Shown here piece by piece: positions 1-10,645 of a stretch of 64,000 nucleotides of DNA (position 1 is the stretch's first letter; each line of letters starts with the position of its first letter). Origin of the DNA: Tranzscheliella williamsii (taxonomy: Eukaryota; Basidiomycota; Ustilaginomycetes; Ustilaginales; Ustilaginaceae); contig JALBYF010000009.1 in assembly GCA_023212725.1 (NCBI GenBank), forward strand, positions 124,001 to 188,000, read 5' to 3'. Below the pieces are notes generated by a model. That model worked only from the letters and a program-made list of their open reading frames with translations, did not search any database and had not been told where the DNA came from. Position numbers and translations under genes: made by a program.

Positions 1-1
1 C

Positions 2-742
<741 letters not shown>

Positions 743-1039
743 ACTGTGCCGGAGGAGGCTTTGTTTACTATTCCCTGTGTCCCATCACGAGATTGTTGAC
801 CGCTCCGCGTCGGCCATAAGGCTCTGGCATGTATTTGCGACGCGATCAAGGCCCAGCTCTGACTGTACTCCTTCACGATGGCTCGAAATGACAAACTGCG
901 ATCTTTACTATAGCTTCAGCAGGTGTGATCGCTGCGGCCAGACAGCTTGGGCGACCTCGCGGTGTGTGGCACGTATGCGTGTGTATTACGACGGGGTGTG
1001 CGGATGCGATACAGTTGTAGCGTGGGCGAGGATGGAGTG

Positions 1040-2626
1040 TCAGCGCAAGAGGCCGAGCCAGAGAGAAGGGGACTCTACGAGCTGTTTCCAGCGGTTGACG
1101 AGGCGGGCGAGGTCGGCGCCTTGGACGATGCGGTGGTCTGCGGTGAAGGAGACGGGCATGATGAGGCGGCGGACGATGGCGGCGGGGTCGGTGACGCGGA
1201 GGGTGGGGATTTCCGAGGCGAAGCGCGGGAGGATGCGGCTGCGGCCGAGTGCGCCGATGGCGAGCTGGCCGGTCGGGGGCAGGAGCGGATGGGTGTAGGT
1301 GCCGCCGCCGACGGAGCCGATGTTGCTCAGTGTCACCGTCCCCGTCGCGCGCAGGTCGGCGGGCGACAAACCGCGCGCCGACGCCGCCCGGCTCTGCAGC
1401 CTCGCAATCGACCCTGCCAGATCGTAAACCCCCTGCGCCTGCACACCCCGGATGCACGGCGTCAAGAGCCCCACCCGACTCGTCAGCGCAATCGAAATAT
1501 CGTGGCTCTGCCGTCGCTCCAGCTTGTTCTCGCTCGTCAAAATCGACCGGAACATCGGATGCTCGTCCAGCGCCAAGCTCATCGCCTTGACCAGCAACGG
1601 CAGCAGTGTCAGCTTGGAATAAGCCGCCTCGGCATCAACAGGCGCAGTATAGCTATCCGGAATCGCCTTGGATAGCATCTTGCGGACCTCGTCGAGCTCT
1701 GTCACATCCACCTCGTCCGAGTAGGCAAAGTGGGGGGTTTGGAGCGTCGCCGTCATCGCCTTGAACATGGCTCGCTGAACTGGAGTCAGTTCGATGGTTT
1801 CTCTCGCTGCGGACTCTGCTGCGCCGGAAGGGCTTGCACTGGAAGAGGGAGCAGATGGAGGCGTTTGCCTACCGCCTTGTAGGTGGCTTAGGACGTCTTC
1901 CTTGGTGACCCTGCCATCCTTCCCTGTGCCTCTGACCTGGCTAAGCGCGACGTTGTTCTCCCTCGAGATCCTTCGAACTGCTGGAGTCGCGAGGACATCC
2001 TTCCCGTTGCAGGAGACATTGGAGCCCGAAGTAGCTGAAGAGACGAAAGACTGCATCTGAGTGTCATTCTCATTCGCCGCTACGTCTGGAGAAGTTCCGT
2101 TAGACTGGGAGGCTGCTAAGCCTGACGAAGAAAGGTCTTCTGTTGCTGCCGGGGCCTCTGTTGACGCAGTGGTAGCACCAGTGTCGACCTCCATCTCGAT
2201 CTCGCAAAGAGCATGGCCCACCTTGGCGACGTCGCCTTCCTTGTGCATGAGACGCTTGATCTTGCCTGCATACCGCGAGGTGATTTCGACCGAGGCCTTA
2301 TCCGACTGAACTTCGCAGATAGGGTCGAATTCCTGCACGGTCGCGCCCGGCTGGACGAACCACTTGATGATCTCGCACTCCGTGATGCCTTCGCCGACAT
2401 CCGCGAGCAGGTACGGTTTGATCTCGGTTGTGGCCTGCCTTCGCGGCGTGGTAGCAAAGCTACGCAGACTCGTGGAGGCGCTTCTGATCACCACGGGCAT
2501 GGCTCCCGCCGTCGATGTGGACGCGGATGGTTGTACATACGACCTGGCCTGGGTCAGGGCCCGTTCCAGCGGCCGTCTCGCCGAAACCAGCCGAAGCGAC
2601 CGTTTGGCCGTGGAGCGAGCAAGCAT
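1040..2626 (-). CDS. DBT: Branched-chain 2-oxoacid dehydrogenase E2 (dihydrolipoamide acyltransferase)
   Basis: Single exon, 528 residues from the ATG at 2626. The open frame runs upstream to a TTG at 2743, but there is no upstream in-frame ATG, and the sequence after 2626 (MLARSTAKRSLRLVSARR) is a typical Arg/Ser-rich mitochondrial presequence. A lipoyl domain follows (EVQSDKASVEITS; lipoyl Lys near residue 110), then a peripheral subunit-binding domain (ATPAVRRISRENNV, GTGKDGRVTKEDVL) and the acyltransferase catalytic domain. The DKASVEI lipoyl motif and domain order fit the branched-chain E2 rather than the pyruvate or 2-oxoglutarate enzymes. The active-site motif reads DHRIVQG, where the family normally has HxxxDG, so the usual Asp is Gln. 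The role would be valine, leucine and isoleucine breakdown in the mitochondrial matrix. Confidence 0.9.
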   Translation of the reverse strand: MLARSTAKRSLRLVSARRPLERALTQARSYVQPSASTSTAGAMPVVIRSASTSLRSFATTPRRQATTEIKPYLLADVGEGITECEIIKWFVQPGATVQEFDPICEVQSDKASVEITSRYAGKIKRLMHKEGDVAKVGHALCEIEMEVDTGATTASTEAPAATEDLSSSGLAASQSNGTSPDVAANENDTQMQSFVSSATSGSNVSCNGKDVLATPAVRRISRENNVALSQVRGTGKDGRVTKEDVLSHLQGGRQTPPSAPSSSASPSGAAESAARETIELTPVQRAMFKAMTATLQTPHFAYSDEVDVTELDEVRKMLSKAIPDSYTAPVDAEAAYSKLTLLPLLVKAMSLALDEHPMFRSILTSENKLERRQSHDISIALTSRVGLLTPCIRGVQAQGVYDLAGSIARLQSRAASARGLSPADLRATGTVTLSNIGSVGGGTYTHPLLPPTGQLAIGALGRSRILPRFASEIPTLRVTDPAAIVRRLIMPVSFTADHRIVQGADLARLVNRWKQLVESPSLWLGLLR

Positions 2627-3104
2627 GCCTAGGCAAACTTCAGAGACAAGACGAGCCTTTGTAACGGACAGTTGCTTGGCAGGCTGAGACCGAGTGACAC
2701 TGCGGAGAAATGAGGGATGTTGGAAGAGGGAAGACGTAGCCAATGGTTGCCTCCGTCGAAGCGCTATCGATGGTAGGTAGCTAGGATAGTCGAGTGACCA
2801 AGTGGTCCCTCTCTAAATAGCTAGGACCTGTTTGTGGGGCCCCCGTTCGCAGGCAACAACATAATGCACGCTCCGCAAGCCCGAAACGACCCTACTTCTT
2901 TCGGATTTGGCGGTTTCGTTGGGTTCGGCCTGAAAGACGGCTTTGCCAGCTGTAGCGCATTTCCTTCCAACTACACCCAACCGCAAACAGCTTCGATGAC
3001 TTAACAAGCGGATAGACAGTTAAGCTTGTTGTAGCAAGCAGAATCGTTCGAATGGACAGCAGACTGGTCTTTGATAACAGTGGGAGTGTGAGAAGGTGCC
3101 AGCG
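2627..3104. other. Intergenic region between E2 gene and CHL1
   Basis: No coding frame with conserved content is visible. It holds the promoter and 5' leader of the E2 gene and the 3' end of CHL1, both on the minus strand. In-frame codons continue up to 2813 without an ATG. Confidence 0.6.
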
Positions 3105-6051
3105 TCATGCCGCCTTTTTGCTCCTGAAGAAGGCGGCCGTCTGCTGCAGTGTAGTGCCGAAGCGGTCCGCCACGGTGACCTGCTTGCGGATCCAGCCGGG
3201 CAGGCGCGCGCGGATGTCTGCTCGGCTGTAGCGTCTGTCGAGGAGGATCAAGGCGGCGTAGTCATTCTGATGCCGGACAGCACGTCCTATCGACTGATTC
3301 ACCGCCTTCATACATAGATTGATGTATAGCTCGTTCCCCTGGTGGACATCGATGAGTGAAACGCATCCGTGGTCAGCAGTGTGTAGGTCCAGAACGATTG
3401 ACGCGCCTCGCTGACCACGGCAGAACATGAGGAGCGCTACTACTTACCGGGTCGTTCTTGGCCGGAGCATTCCCAGCTGCGTCGTGCTTTGCTATTTCGC
3501 GGACGTACCTCATCCTTTCGGCCAGTTCCGGGCTCTGCGTGTTTGCGAAGGGCATACCGACCATCACTACCGCGCGCGCTAGTCCGTCCGAGAAGTTGAT
3601 GCCTTCCGAAAGCTTGGCCCCGACGACCGCAAAGAGGATGGCGCCGCCACCTCCACTGCCTCTGCCACTGCCACCGCTCGGTTTTCGTACCTCTGAGCCA
3701 GATCCTGAGGCCGGCTTGATACTGCCGATGGCGGCGGAATAGTCGTGCAGGACCTTGTCGACTTCCAACGCCGACTTGGGTTCCGAAAACACCTTCTTCT
3801 TGGCCAAAAGCCTCTGCATGATGAGCCCCGATGCATTGTCGTTCCATCTCTTGAAGACGGTGTCAAGGAATGCGTACGAGGGGAGGAAGACCACCATGCC
3901 GTCGGGCACGACCGCGCACAGGTTGACAAGTGTGCGCCCCAGCTCGTCTAACAGATCGCAATTGTCACGGCGGTCGTATTTGAACTCGAACGGCAGGCCC
4001 TTCGGGCTCGAGCATAGTACCGATACCATCAGATTGCTCGGCGGAATCACATGGCCACACGAGAACGACACGAGCCGGTCTTTGCCGACGAACGGAAGCA
4101 GCTGCTGCCGAAAATCAGACAGCGGCTCCATCGTCCCGCCCGCCAAGATCACAGATCTGGCTTCCTCCACCAGCTGCCGGAAAACATGGGACGGGTTGAG
4201 CAGCTGGTACTTGATCTGCACGCCTTTGTCCTGGTCGCCTTCCCGTTGCATGCTCAGCAGGATTCGGCCGTCCTCCGTCCGGTTCGCCAGCGATAGCACA
4301 AAAGCCTCGATCGAATGCATCGCCGAAATCGCACTCGCCGGAGCCGGCGTCCCAGTTTCGTTGACTGTTTCGTCAAGTGGCAGTGTCTCTTGTGTACGCA
4401 CCGACTTTCTTCCTTTGGCGTCTTTCAGCCGCTTCGGAAGGGCGGCGTCATTGGTTGCGGCTTGTTGCCTCTTGTTCTGTTTGTCTGCGTACCCGCTGAC
4501 TTTTCTTGCAATCTGTGTCTCTTTCAGCCAAGCTTCGAGGGTGACTAGATTGATCTGGTCCAGACTGCCGCCTATGCTGCGGACAAAGTCATTCGCATTG
4601 ATGATCTGCTCTGTTGCCTGCGTTGAAGAGCGGTCGCGGGGCCTCTCCTCGGCCCACTTTTGAACGTACGATCTGATACCTATCAGCAACGCTCGCATTC
4701 TCCGCAAATTCTGCTCATTGCCTCCTTTAAGGCGGAGAGCAAAGCGATCCAAGTATGCTTGTATTTGGGTTGCTGCCTGCTCGATTTGGCGGGAGGTGAT
4801 GGCCACCGAATGCGTCGATAGGATGGTGTCTATGAGGTTGTGCGCCTCGTCGATGAGGATGATGCAGCCTTTGAGGCTGATGCCAAGCGACTGTCTGGCT
4901 TCTTTTTGCAGAAGCAGGTTGTAGGGTAACGTCACGAGCTCGGCTTGCTTGGCGCTGCTGCGGGCAGCAAAGTACGGACAGGTGGCGGACGACTGGCCGA
5001 GCTTGACCAGGTCCTCTATGTCGCCGACCTGCGCCAGAGCATTATCGCGGAATTCGAGCACCTGAGCGCGGCCCGCCGGGTCGAAAGGCGGCAGGGACGG
5101 GCATCGCTTCTGGCCCGACGTGCCGCCCTTCATCAGCTCGAGGCAGCGCTCGTTCATGGCTTCCGAGCCCTTTGCCCTTCCTAGCCTTTGTACCGTGTCG
5201 TTGATACACATCTGCTTTCGGCTGCCAAGACTGATCGTGCGTATGGGCTGCTCCCCGTCTGTCTGGCCGGCGTCGGCAGGAAGCGTGCCGAAAGAGGTTT
5301 TCTTGAGCTCGGCGACGAATTGCGAGAGCTGCGAATGTGTGCGGCTGGCGTAGATGATCCGAGGAAGCGTCTCCGGCTCTTCTTCCTCGTCGAGACCAGA
5401 GCGCGAAGCCTTGGATTCTTCGTACTGTTGCATCAGGGCGCGAACTTCCGCGGAGAGGTTGGAGTCCATACTCGCCGGTTCACTCTCCGCCACGGCCTTC
5501 TTCGAGTAACTGGCCTTGAGCAATGCCTTGCGGGCGGTGTCGGCTTCCTTGTCGTTGACGAGCAGGTCTTCGTCGGAGTCTTCGGAGGGATTGTCTCTGG
5601 GCTCGCGGCCGCGCTTAAGTGATTGGGTGTCTATTTTGCCGGACTTGTAGTCGTCCTTCAGGCTGGCCTGCCTGGCGCGAGCGGCGGCGATGCGCTCCTT
5701 GAGGTCGGAGGCGTGCATTGCAGCGATGTTTTTCTTTCTGTCGAGCTGGTGCTGGTGGACCCAGTCGGGTTCGTCGGTGGGGGGGTGGCCGAGTGCGCCG
5801 GTGACGGAGCGCTGCGCGTCGTGGCGGAGCCAGGTGAAGGCGGCGCAGATGAGCGAGAGCGACTTGCCCGTCCCCGTCGGGCTCTCGAACAGACCCACCT
5901 GGCCGCGCTCGATCGTCTCGAACACCTTGCGCATCAGCTCGACCTGGATCGCGTAGGCCTCCGGGTACGGGAAGCCGAACGCGCGCGACACCGCCCCCCG
6001 CCCCCCCGCCCCGCCCGGCACCGCCAGCACCAGCTCCTCCCCACCCCCCAT
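3105..6051 (-). CDS. CHL1: CHL1/DDX11-type Fe-S DNA helicase
   Basis: Two exons: 6051-3448 and 3338-3105, with a 109-nt intron 3339-3447 (GTAAGT donor, CTGAC branch-like site, CAG acceptor). Splicing joins AKNDP to GNELYINLCMKAVNQSIGR and gives about 945 residues from the ATG at 6051. This is a superfamily 2 XPD/FANCJ-type helicase used in sister-chromatid cohesion. The visible motifs are FGFPYPEAYAIQ (Q-motif region), Walker A ESPTGTGKS, four spaced cysteines for the Fe-S cluster (QMC, ERC, KRC, ATC), Walker B as IDEAH, and motif VI QSIGRAVRH on exon 2. Without splicing, a stop at 3373 removes motif VI. The 5' end is uncertain: in-frame codons continue upstream to a stop near 6175 (with WPESDDGGALKFALDPREA) but contain no ATG, so an upstream exon is possible. 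Confidence 0.9.
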
Positions 6052-6105
6052 CACCCCTCCCCCCAAGCCTCCACTACCACCCCCAGCAGCCTCCCTCGGA
6101 TCCAA

Positions 6106-6806
6106 AGCGAACTTGAGCGCGCCACCGTCGTCGCTCTCCGGCCAGATTCCCGAAACGTCCTCTTCGCTGCGTCTTCAAGCGTCGTGAGGAAGCTCAGCAA
6201 CCATCACCTGAATGCGCACGGCTAGAAAGGGAAATTGTGAGGCTGAAGTGAATCCACTTTACGCGTCGCCCTTGCATGTCAAGCACGTGTCTGGCAATTT
6301 TCGCTGCTTTGGCCTGGTAACCTCTTGTCAGCCAAGTCGCTGCATACGGCACCAGTCTACAACTGCAGCGGTACGGAATGCGCAAGCGCTGCAATGGCAG
6401 GTGAGTTTTCGACTATAGGTATTTCAGCAAAGAGTACAACGAGGCCGGGGAGTCTATTTACGAGCAGGTCAGAGGGATGAGGGGCGACAGCAGCAGCGAC
6501 AGCAGAAGCGGCAGCAGCAGCGGCAGCAGCAGCGGCAGCAGCAGCGGCAGCAGCAGCGGCAGCAGCAGCGGCAGCACAAGTAGGAGTATGCTAAATAGGC
6601 ATGAACTACCGCACGACTAAGGAAAACACGTCGCTTTCGAGCTTTCCTGTCGACTGTGGCCGGCAAGGTGGCGGCGGAAAAAAAAGAGAGCATAGGTTAT
6701 AACGAGTGTCCTTGAAGGGAATGGTAGGAGGTTGAGCCACCTACGGACGGCTGACAATCTCCCCATGTCGCATGAGCAATAGTTTGAGGTCGCTTGGAAG
6801 CCACGC
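6106..6806. other. Intergenic region upstream of CHL1
   Basis: Holds the CHL1 5' region, a trinucleotide-rich minisatellite and the 3' side of the transporter gene. Open frames on the minus strand across the repeat give Cys/Arg runs and are repeat artefacts. Confidence 0.6.
6486..6577. repeat. CAG-rich 12-bp minisatellite
   Basis: A tandem array with unit GGCAGCAGCAGC, about six copies, preceded by degenerate GACAGCAGCAGC-like units. It lies in noncoding DNA between CHL1 and the transporter gene, with no conserved reading frame across it. Confidence 0.9.
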
Positions 6807-7995
6807 TTAGCCCTTGTGAGTCTTGAAGGCGACAAGACCGCCGAGAGCGATTGCGTAACCGAAGAACTGGAGACCAGAGACGCTGTCGCCGAGCAACAAC
6901 ATCGAGCCGAGGATAAGCAAAATATCCTTGACAACACCGGCGAGGGTAAGTGTGAGTGAGCTAGCAGCACCAATCAGGAAAACGGCTGCAATGTTGAGTC
7001 CGAAGGCAACACCAGCGTTGGTGAAGAGGATGAAAGGGCCGAGGTTGGCGACCTCGAAGAAGGGACGCAGGCCCTCGGTGAAAGGCAGCAGGCATACGTT
7101 GATAGCAGCGCAGACAGGCGCAAAGTAGTAGAGCGAAACCAAAGGGTCCATCTTGAGGCCTTGGAGCAAGACCTGGATCATGACCAGCCGCGAGGATTCA
7201 AAGGCGATGGCAAGAACCTGGCAAACAAATCCTTCCATAGCAAAAGTTCCCTCGCCGTAAGAGGCGAGAGCGACACCGAAAGAAATGCATCCGACGATCA
7301 TGGTCAACGTTCCGGAAAGCTGCTTGAGACCAAAGGCAAACGAGATGAGCAACACGGCTACCGGGGTAAAAGCCTTGAGCATCTGAATGAAGCTAACGCC
7401 CAGCGTGAGGTAGGCCATATTGCTGAAGATCAAAGAGCAGGAGAAAAGGGCGCCGATAGGCAAGATGTTCTTGAGCCATCGCTCGTTGGTCATCTCCACG
7501 TTGGCAAGGCCATCGAGGAGGTGGGTGTACCTAGCCAGTACCCGCGTTCCGACCGTGGCGAAAGCCATGTGGAAAGTGGTCAGGAAAACCGGATATTTGA
7601 ACTCGAGGTTGCTCAACACGAATCTGAGGAGGAGAGAAGCGACGCAAGAGTACGGAACCAGGGTCAGAAAAAGGAATCTCAGACTCAGCCCGCCGCGAGA
7701 GGATGGCAAGGAGCTGCACGAGACAAAGTGGCGCTCTGACTTACTTGTTGTAGACGATGACGCTGCTCGAAAGGGCGATCCACAGAACGATAATAGCGGC
7801 AGGGTGGACCTTCTTCTTCTCAGGCCGCGAAGGACCGCCGGGGAGAATACCACCGCCGTTCGGCGGCTGGACGCCCATGCCGCTGTTTCCAGGAGTACCG
7901 ACCGAGGGGGTGCGGTGACCAGTGATAGGGTCGTGACCGGCCTTCTCATCAATGGAGAGGCTCTGCATTGGCAGGGTCATGTGCTCTTTCGACAT
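6807..7995 (-). CDS. Triose-phosphate/nucleotide-sugar transporter family protein (TPT/DMT fold)
   Basis: Two exons: 7995-7745 and 7623-6807, with a 121-nt intron 7624-7744 (GTAAGT donor, CTCAG acceptor). The join restores IVYNKFVLSNLEFKYPVFLTTFHM, a family signature, and gives 355 residues from the ATG at 7995. The first 55 or so residues are a Pro/Gly-rich cytosolic leader; the rest is a chain of about ten hydrophobic segments typical of Golgi or ER membrane sugar-phosphate/nucleotide-sugar antiporters. The substrate cannot be read from sequence. The C-terminus (FKTHKG) has no KKXX retrieval signal. An unspliced reading would replace the first membrane helix with a non-conserved leader. Confidence 0.88.
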
Positions 7996-8494
7996 CTTTG
8001 CAGCCAGAAGAGATATGGAGAAGAGGGCCTCCTTGTCTTGGCGGGAAGAGCAGACGGTGCGGTGGTAGGGGGGAGGAAGGTGGGGAGGGTGCAGGGTCGA
8101 TCTGAGAACAAGCCGATCCGTGCCAACGAGCGACGCTCTTTAGAACGAGAGAAGGGTTAAGAGCGATGGTGAATGCCGATCTGAAACTGACTGCGTCCGT
8201 GGCGGAACGGGAAAAAAAGAGAATCATCGTGAATTGCATGCGTGCGACTGTGCGCGAGGCGTGCGTGCCTACAACGCGAACAGCGAGAAATGCGAGTGTT
8301 GCTGAGTGTTGCTCCCCACGCCTTCGGAGCAGGAGCTCACCCAGCTCACCAAGTCACAGCTCACAGCTCACACTAAGCCCAGCTGGTGCTCCAGCTCGAG
8401 AGGTTGCGACTCGCCCGGAACTCCCCTAGCGCAAAAGTTTCTTTTTTCAGCCCTGATTTGGAACCGATAGCTTTTGGCACTCGCCATCTGCAGT

Positions 8495-8522
8495 GCATGT
8501 TTACTATAGCATGTTTACTATA
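8495..8522. repeat. 14-bp tandem duplication
   Basis: GCATGTTTACTATA occurs twice head to tail (8495-8508 and 8509-8522) in noncoding DNA. Confidence 0.9.
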
Positions 8523-8597
8523 ACGGGAAGCACCTGCGTTATATATCTATAAATTGTATTGGTTTGGCGTATTCGATGCCGAGTTTTCAATTCCGGG

Positions 8598-8611
8598 TCT
8601 CTTTAAAGAGA
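8598..8611. repeat. Perfect 14-bp palindrome
   Basis: TCTCTTTAAAGAGA is self-complementary and lies in noncoding DNA. It could be a regulator site, but nothing else supports that. Confidence 0.7.
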
Positions 8612-9126
8612 ATCGAATCGGGGTGCGGGCGGTATTCAAGCGTGTTCATGCGCTAGATTCCAGCGGCTAGTACTGCTTTGTAGCTAGCAGCCCAAACCGG
8701 ACCGTGGTTCAATAGCAGATTTCGTGCAGGGTTGGCCTCTCAAGGTATCAAGGTAATAGGCCTGCTGAGAGCGGCTAGTTTTGCTCGCTGCGGTCGGCGG
8801 ATCTCCACGAGCCGCCTTGTCGGACGGGGCTCGAACCCGTTGAAACGACGGTTGCGATGTTGCTGATTCGAATCAAGATCCATATTTGCATGGTAGTTCA
8901 AGCTCGATTGTCGGCCTCGGCGTTTTGGTATATGTATCCGATGGCATAGGTAAGCAGCTCGTATTGCCAGCTTGCAAGCGCAGGTGCCATTCTACCGATC
9001 AAGCTAGCAGCGTGAAATTCTGCCTCAGAAAATGGCCAGCGTTCTTCGCCGACTCCTAGGCAGTCTCAACACTCGCAGTCGAATCGGGCTATGAGCCGTC
9101 ACGCTTCAGCATGGTGCGGAAATGGG

Positions 9127-10217
9127 TTAGACAAGCTGGCTGCTGTGGAATTCATAGACATCCGTTTCGATAGCTTGGGACACGTCTTGCGCCTCGTTGA
9201 GGTCGACATCGAACACGTCTGTCCATGCCAGTTGCCGCTCTTGCTTATCTTTGCCCGACCACTCGGCCCAAAATTGAGCTGGATCCGTTTCCGTAGCCAG
9301 ACACGCCCGATAAAAGGCACCAGCTGCCAGGACAGGTGCTTCGCACATCACACACGTCGGATCGCGCATGCTATCGCCATGGCATGGCCGGTGAGAGCCC
9401 ATCACGGTGACTGAATGTCAGCTTATACTTTTGGTTATGTGTTCCGAGCGCTTTTCCGACTCACCAGTCATTGAGGATGGTCCAAGCCAGACGAACCACG
9501 TCGCTGGAGACGCCCAACCGGAAGCATGCCTTGACGAGAATCTCGTGCGGGTGCTCGACGATCAGGTCAAAGCACAGCGTCTCCAGCAGGACCTCTTCAG
9601 ACACGAGTATGATGTCGCGCCACCTGGCGAACTCCTGTAGGGTGGGAAACAGACACGGAGAAGGGGTACAGACGCTTTGAGCTGCATTCGCGCAGGTTCG
9701 CACGCTGCGGGCCGTCACCTACCTTGGTCGATGGATTAGCGCGAAAAGACCGTTCTGACCAGCGTTGAAGGCCCTCCGGTGTTTTGTCGAGCGACGCCAT
9801 GGTAGCATCGATGACGCTCGGCAGCTTGCGATGCGTCTCCTCCACCTTGCACGCCAGAAATACGCAGGTGGCTGCCGTCTCGTAGTGCGCGTAGCCAAGC
9901 CGGTTAGGTCCATACTGTAGAGGCTTTCGCATGTAGAAGCGATGGAAGAAGATACACGCTGTATTGAGCACATGCTGGCCCAGTCGCATGAAGTCACCGA
10001 TGCGGTAGATGGCATTGATCCCCTTGCACCGCAGATTCCGCTCGACGCTAGGGTCCAGCCCGCCCACCAGCACCGACGGGGTCAGCGACAGGTCGGTCTT
10101 GCTGAAGAGCCATTGATACTCGGTCGCCTCTTCATCCGGTCGTGTGCCGGCCACGATACTCATGTTGCGGCCATTGTCGATCGAGTGTGGGACAGGACAG
10201 ATACGTCGATGATCCAT
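9127..10217 (-). CDS. Cyclin K/T-like cyclin (transcriptional CDK partner)
   Basis: Three exons: 10217-9723, 9634-9465 and 9370-9127. The introns are 9635-9722 (88 nt, GTAGGT...CTACAG) and 9371-9464 (94 nt, GTGAGT...GATAG). Splicing yields 302 residues from the ATG at 10217; the frame upstream begins only at GTG. The joins restore the cyclin core STKEFARWRD then LLETLCFDLIVEHPH, and LNDCMRDPTCVMCEAPVLAAGAFY in the second cyclin box. The N-terminal WLFSKTDLSLTPSVL and NTACIFFHRFYM stretches and KVEETHRKL match the cyclin K/T/Pch1/Ctk2 group, which pairs with Cdk9 or Cdk12-type kinases to phosphorylate the RNA polymerase II tail in the nucleus. Assignment among K, T and Ctk2 is not possible by eye. 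Confidence 0.85.
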
Positions 10218-10645
10218 TCTGTTGCTTCTTCGCTGCACAGTCAGGGTCTACTCGGAAATCGGCCACAGAAGGTTCAATCCTAATCCACTATCTTCCGCTA
10301 AAAAGGCCAAAAAAAAGACAAAAAAAGAGGCAACAAAATCAAAAAGCAACAAATAGTGTACACCTTCTCATAGCTTGTGCTTATCATCCAGGCCGATCCG
10401 TTTGGCCTCACGTGTTAGTATGGAAGACGCTAGCTTGCATAGCAAATACGTGAATGCCTACGATGCAACTGTCCACGGGTCTACGTTACAAGAATCGCTG
10501 TGAAGGGTATCATTGGAAGATGGGGTATATAGCTGCTTGGGATGGAGCTGGACGCCTGGAGCCTGCGAATCGGCCCGTGGGACGTACAGTGAAGCAGTAT
10601 GTTTCTATCAGGGTTGTGCAGATCAGCGGGACTCGTTTTGCGTGG
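10218..10645. other. Intergenic region with pyrimidine-rich promoter tract
   Basis: No gene seen. The stretch 10303-10352 is A-rich on the plus strand, so it is a T-rich tract 85-135 nt upstream of the cyclin K-like start on the minus strand, as is common in fungal promoters. Confidence 0.5.

Larger units (their letters stand above)
7996..9126. other. Intergenic region, about 1.1 kb
   Basis: No gene seen. It carries the transporter promoter, an AT-rich segment around 8540-8560, a 14-bp tandem duplication and a perfect 14-bp palindrome. Confidence 0.55.

Noticed and set aside
6469..6693. Cys/Arg repeat frame on the minus strand
   Set aside because: Produced entirely by translating the CAG-rich minisatellite in one frame.
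8817..8880. tRNA-like 3' end on the minus strand (T-arm ACGGG-TTCGAGC-CCCGT)
   Set aside because: The T-stem and loop are perfect, but no matching 5' acceptor strand (TTGTCGG), A box or anticodon arm is found in the next 120 bases, so it is probably chance or a decayed fragment.
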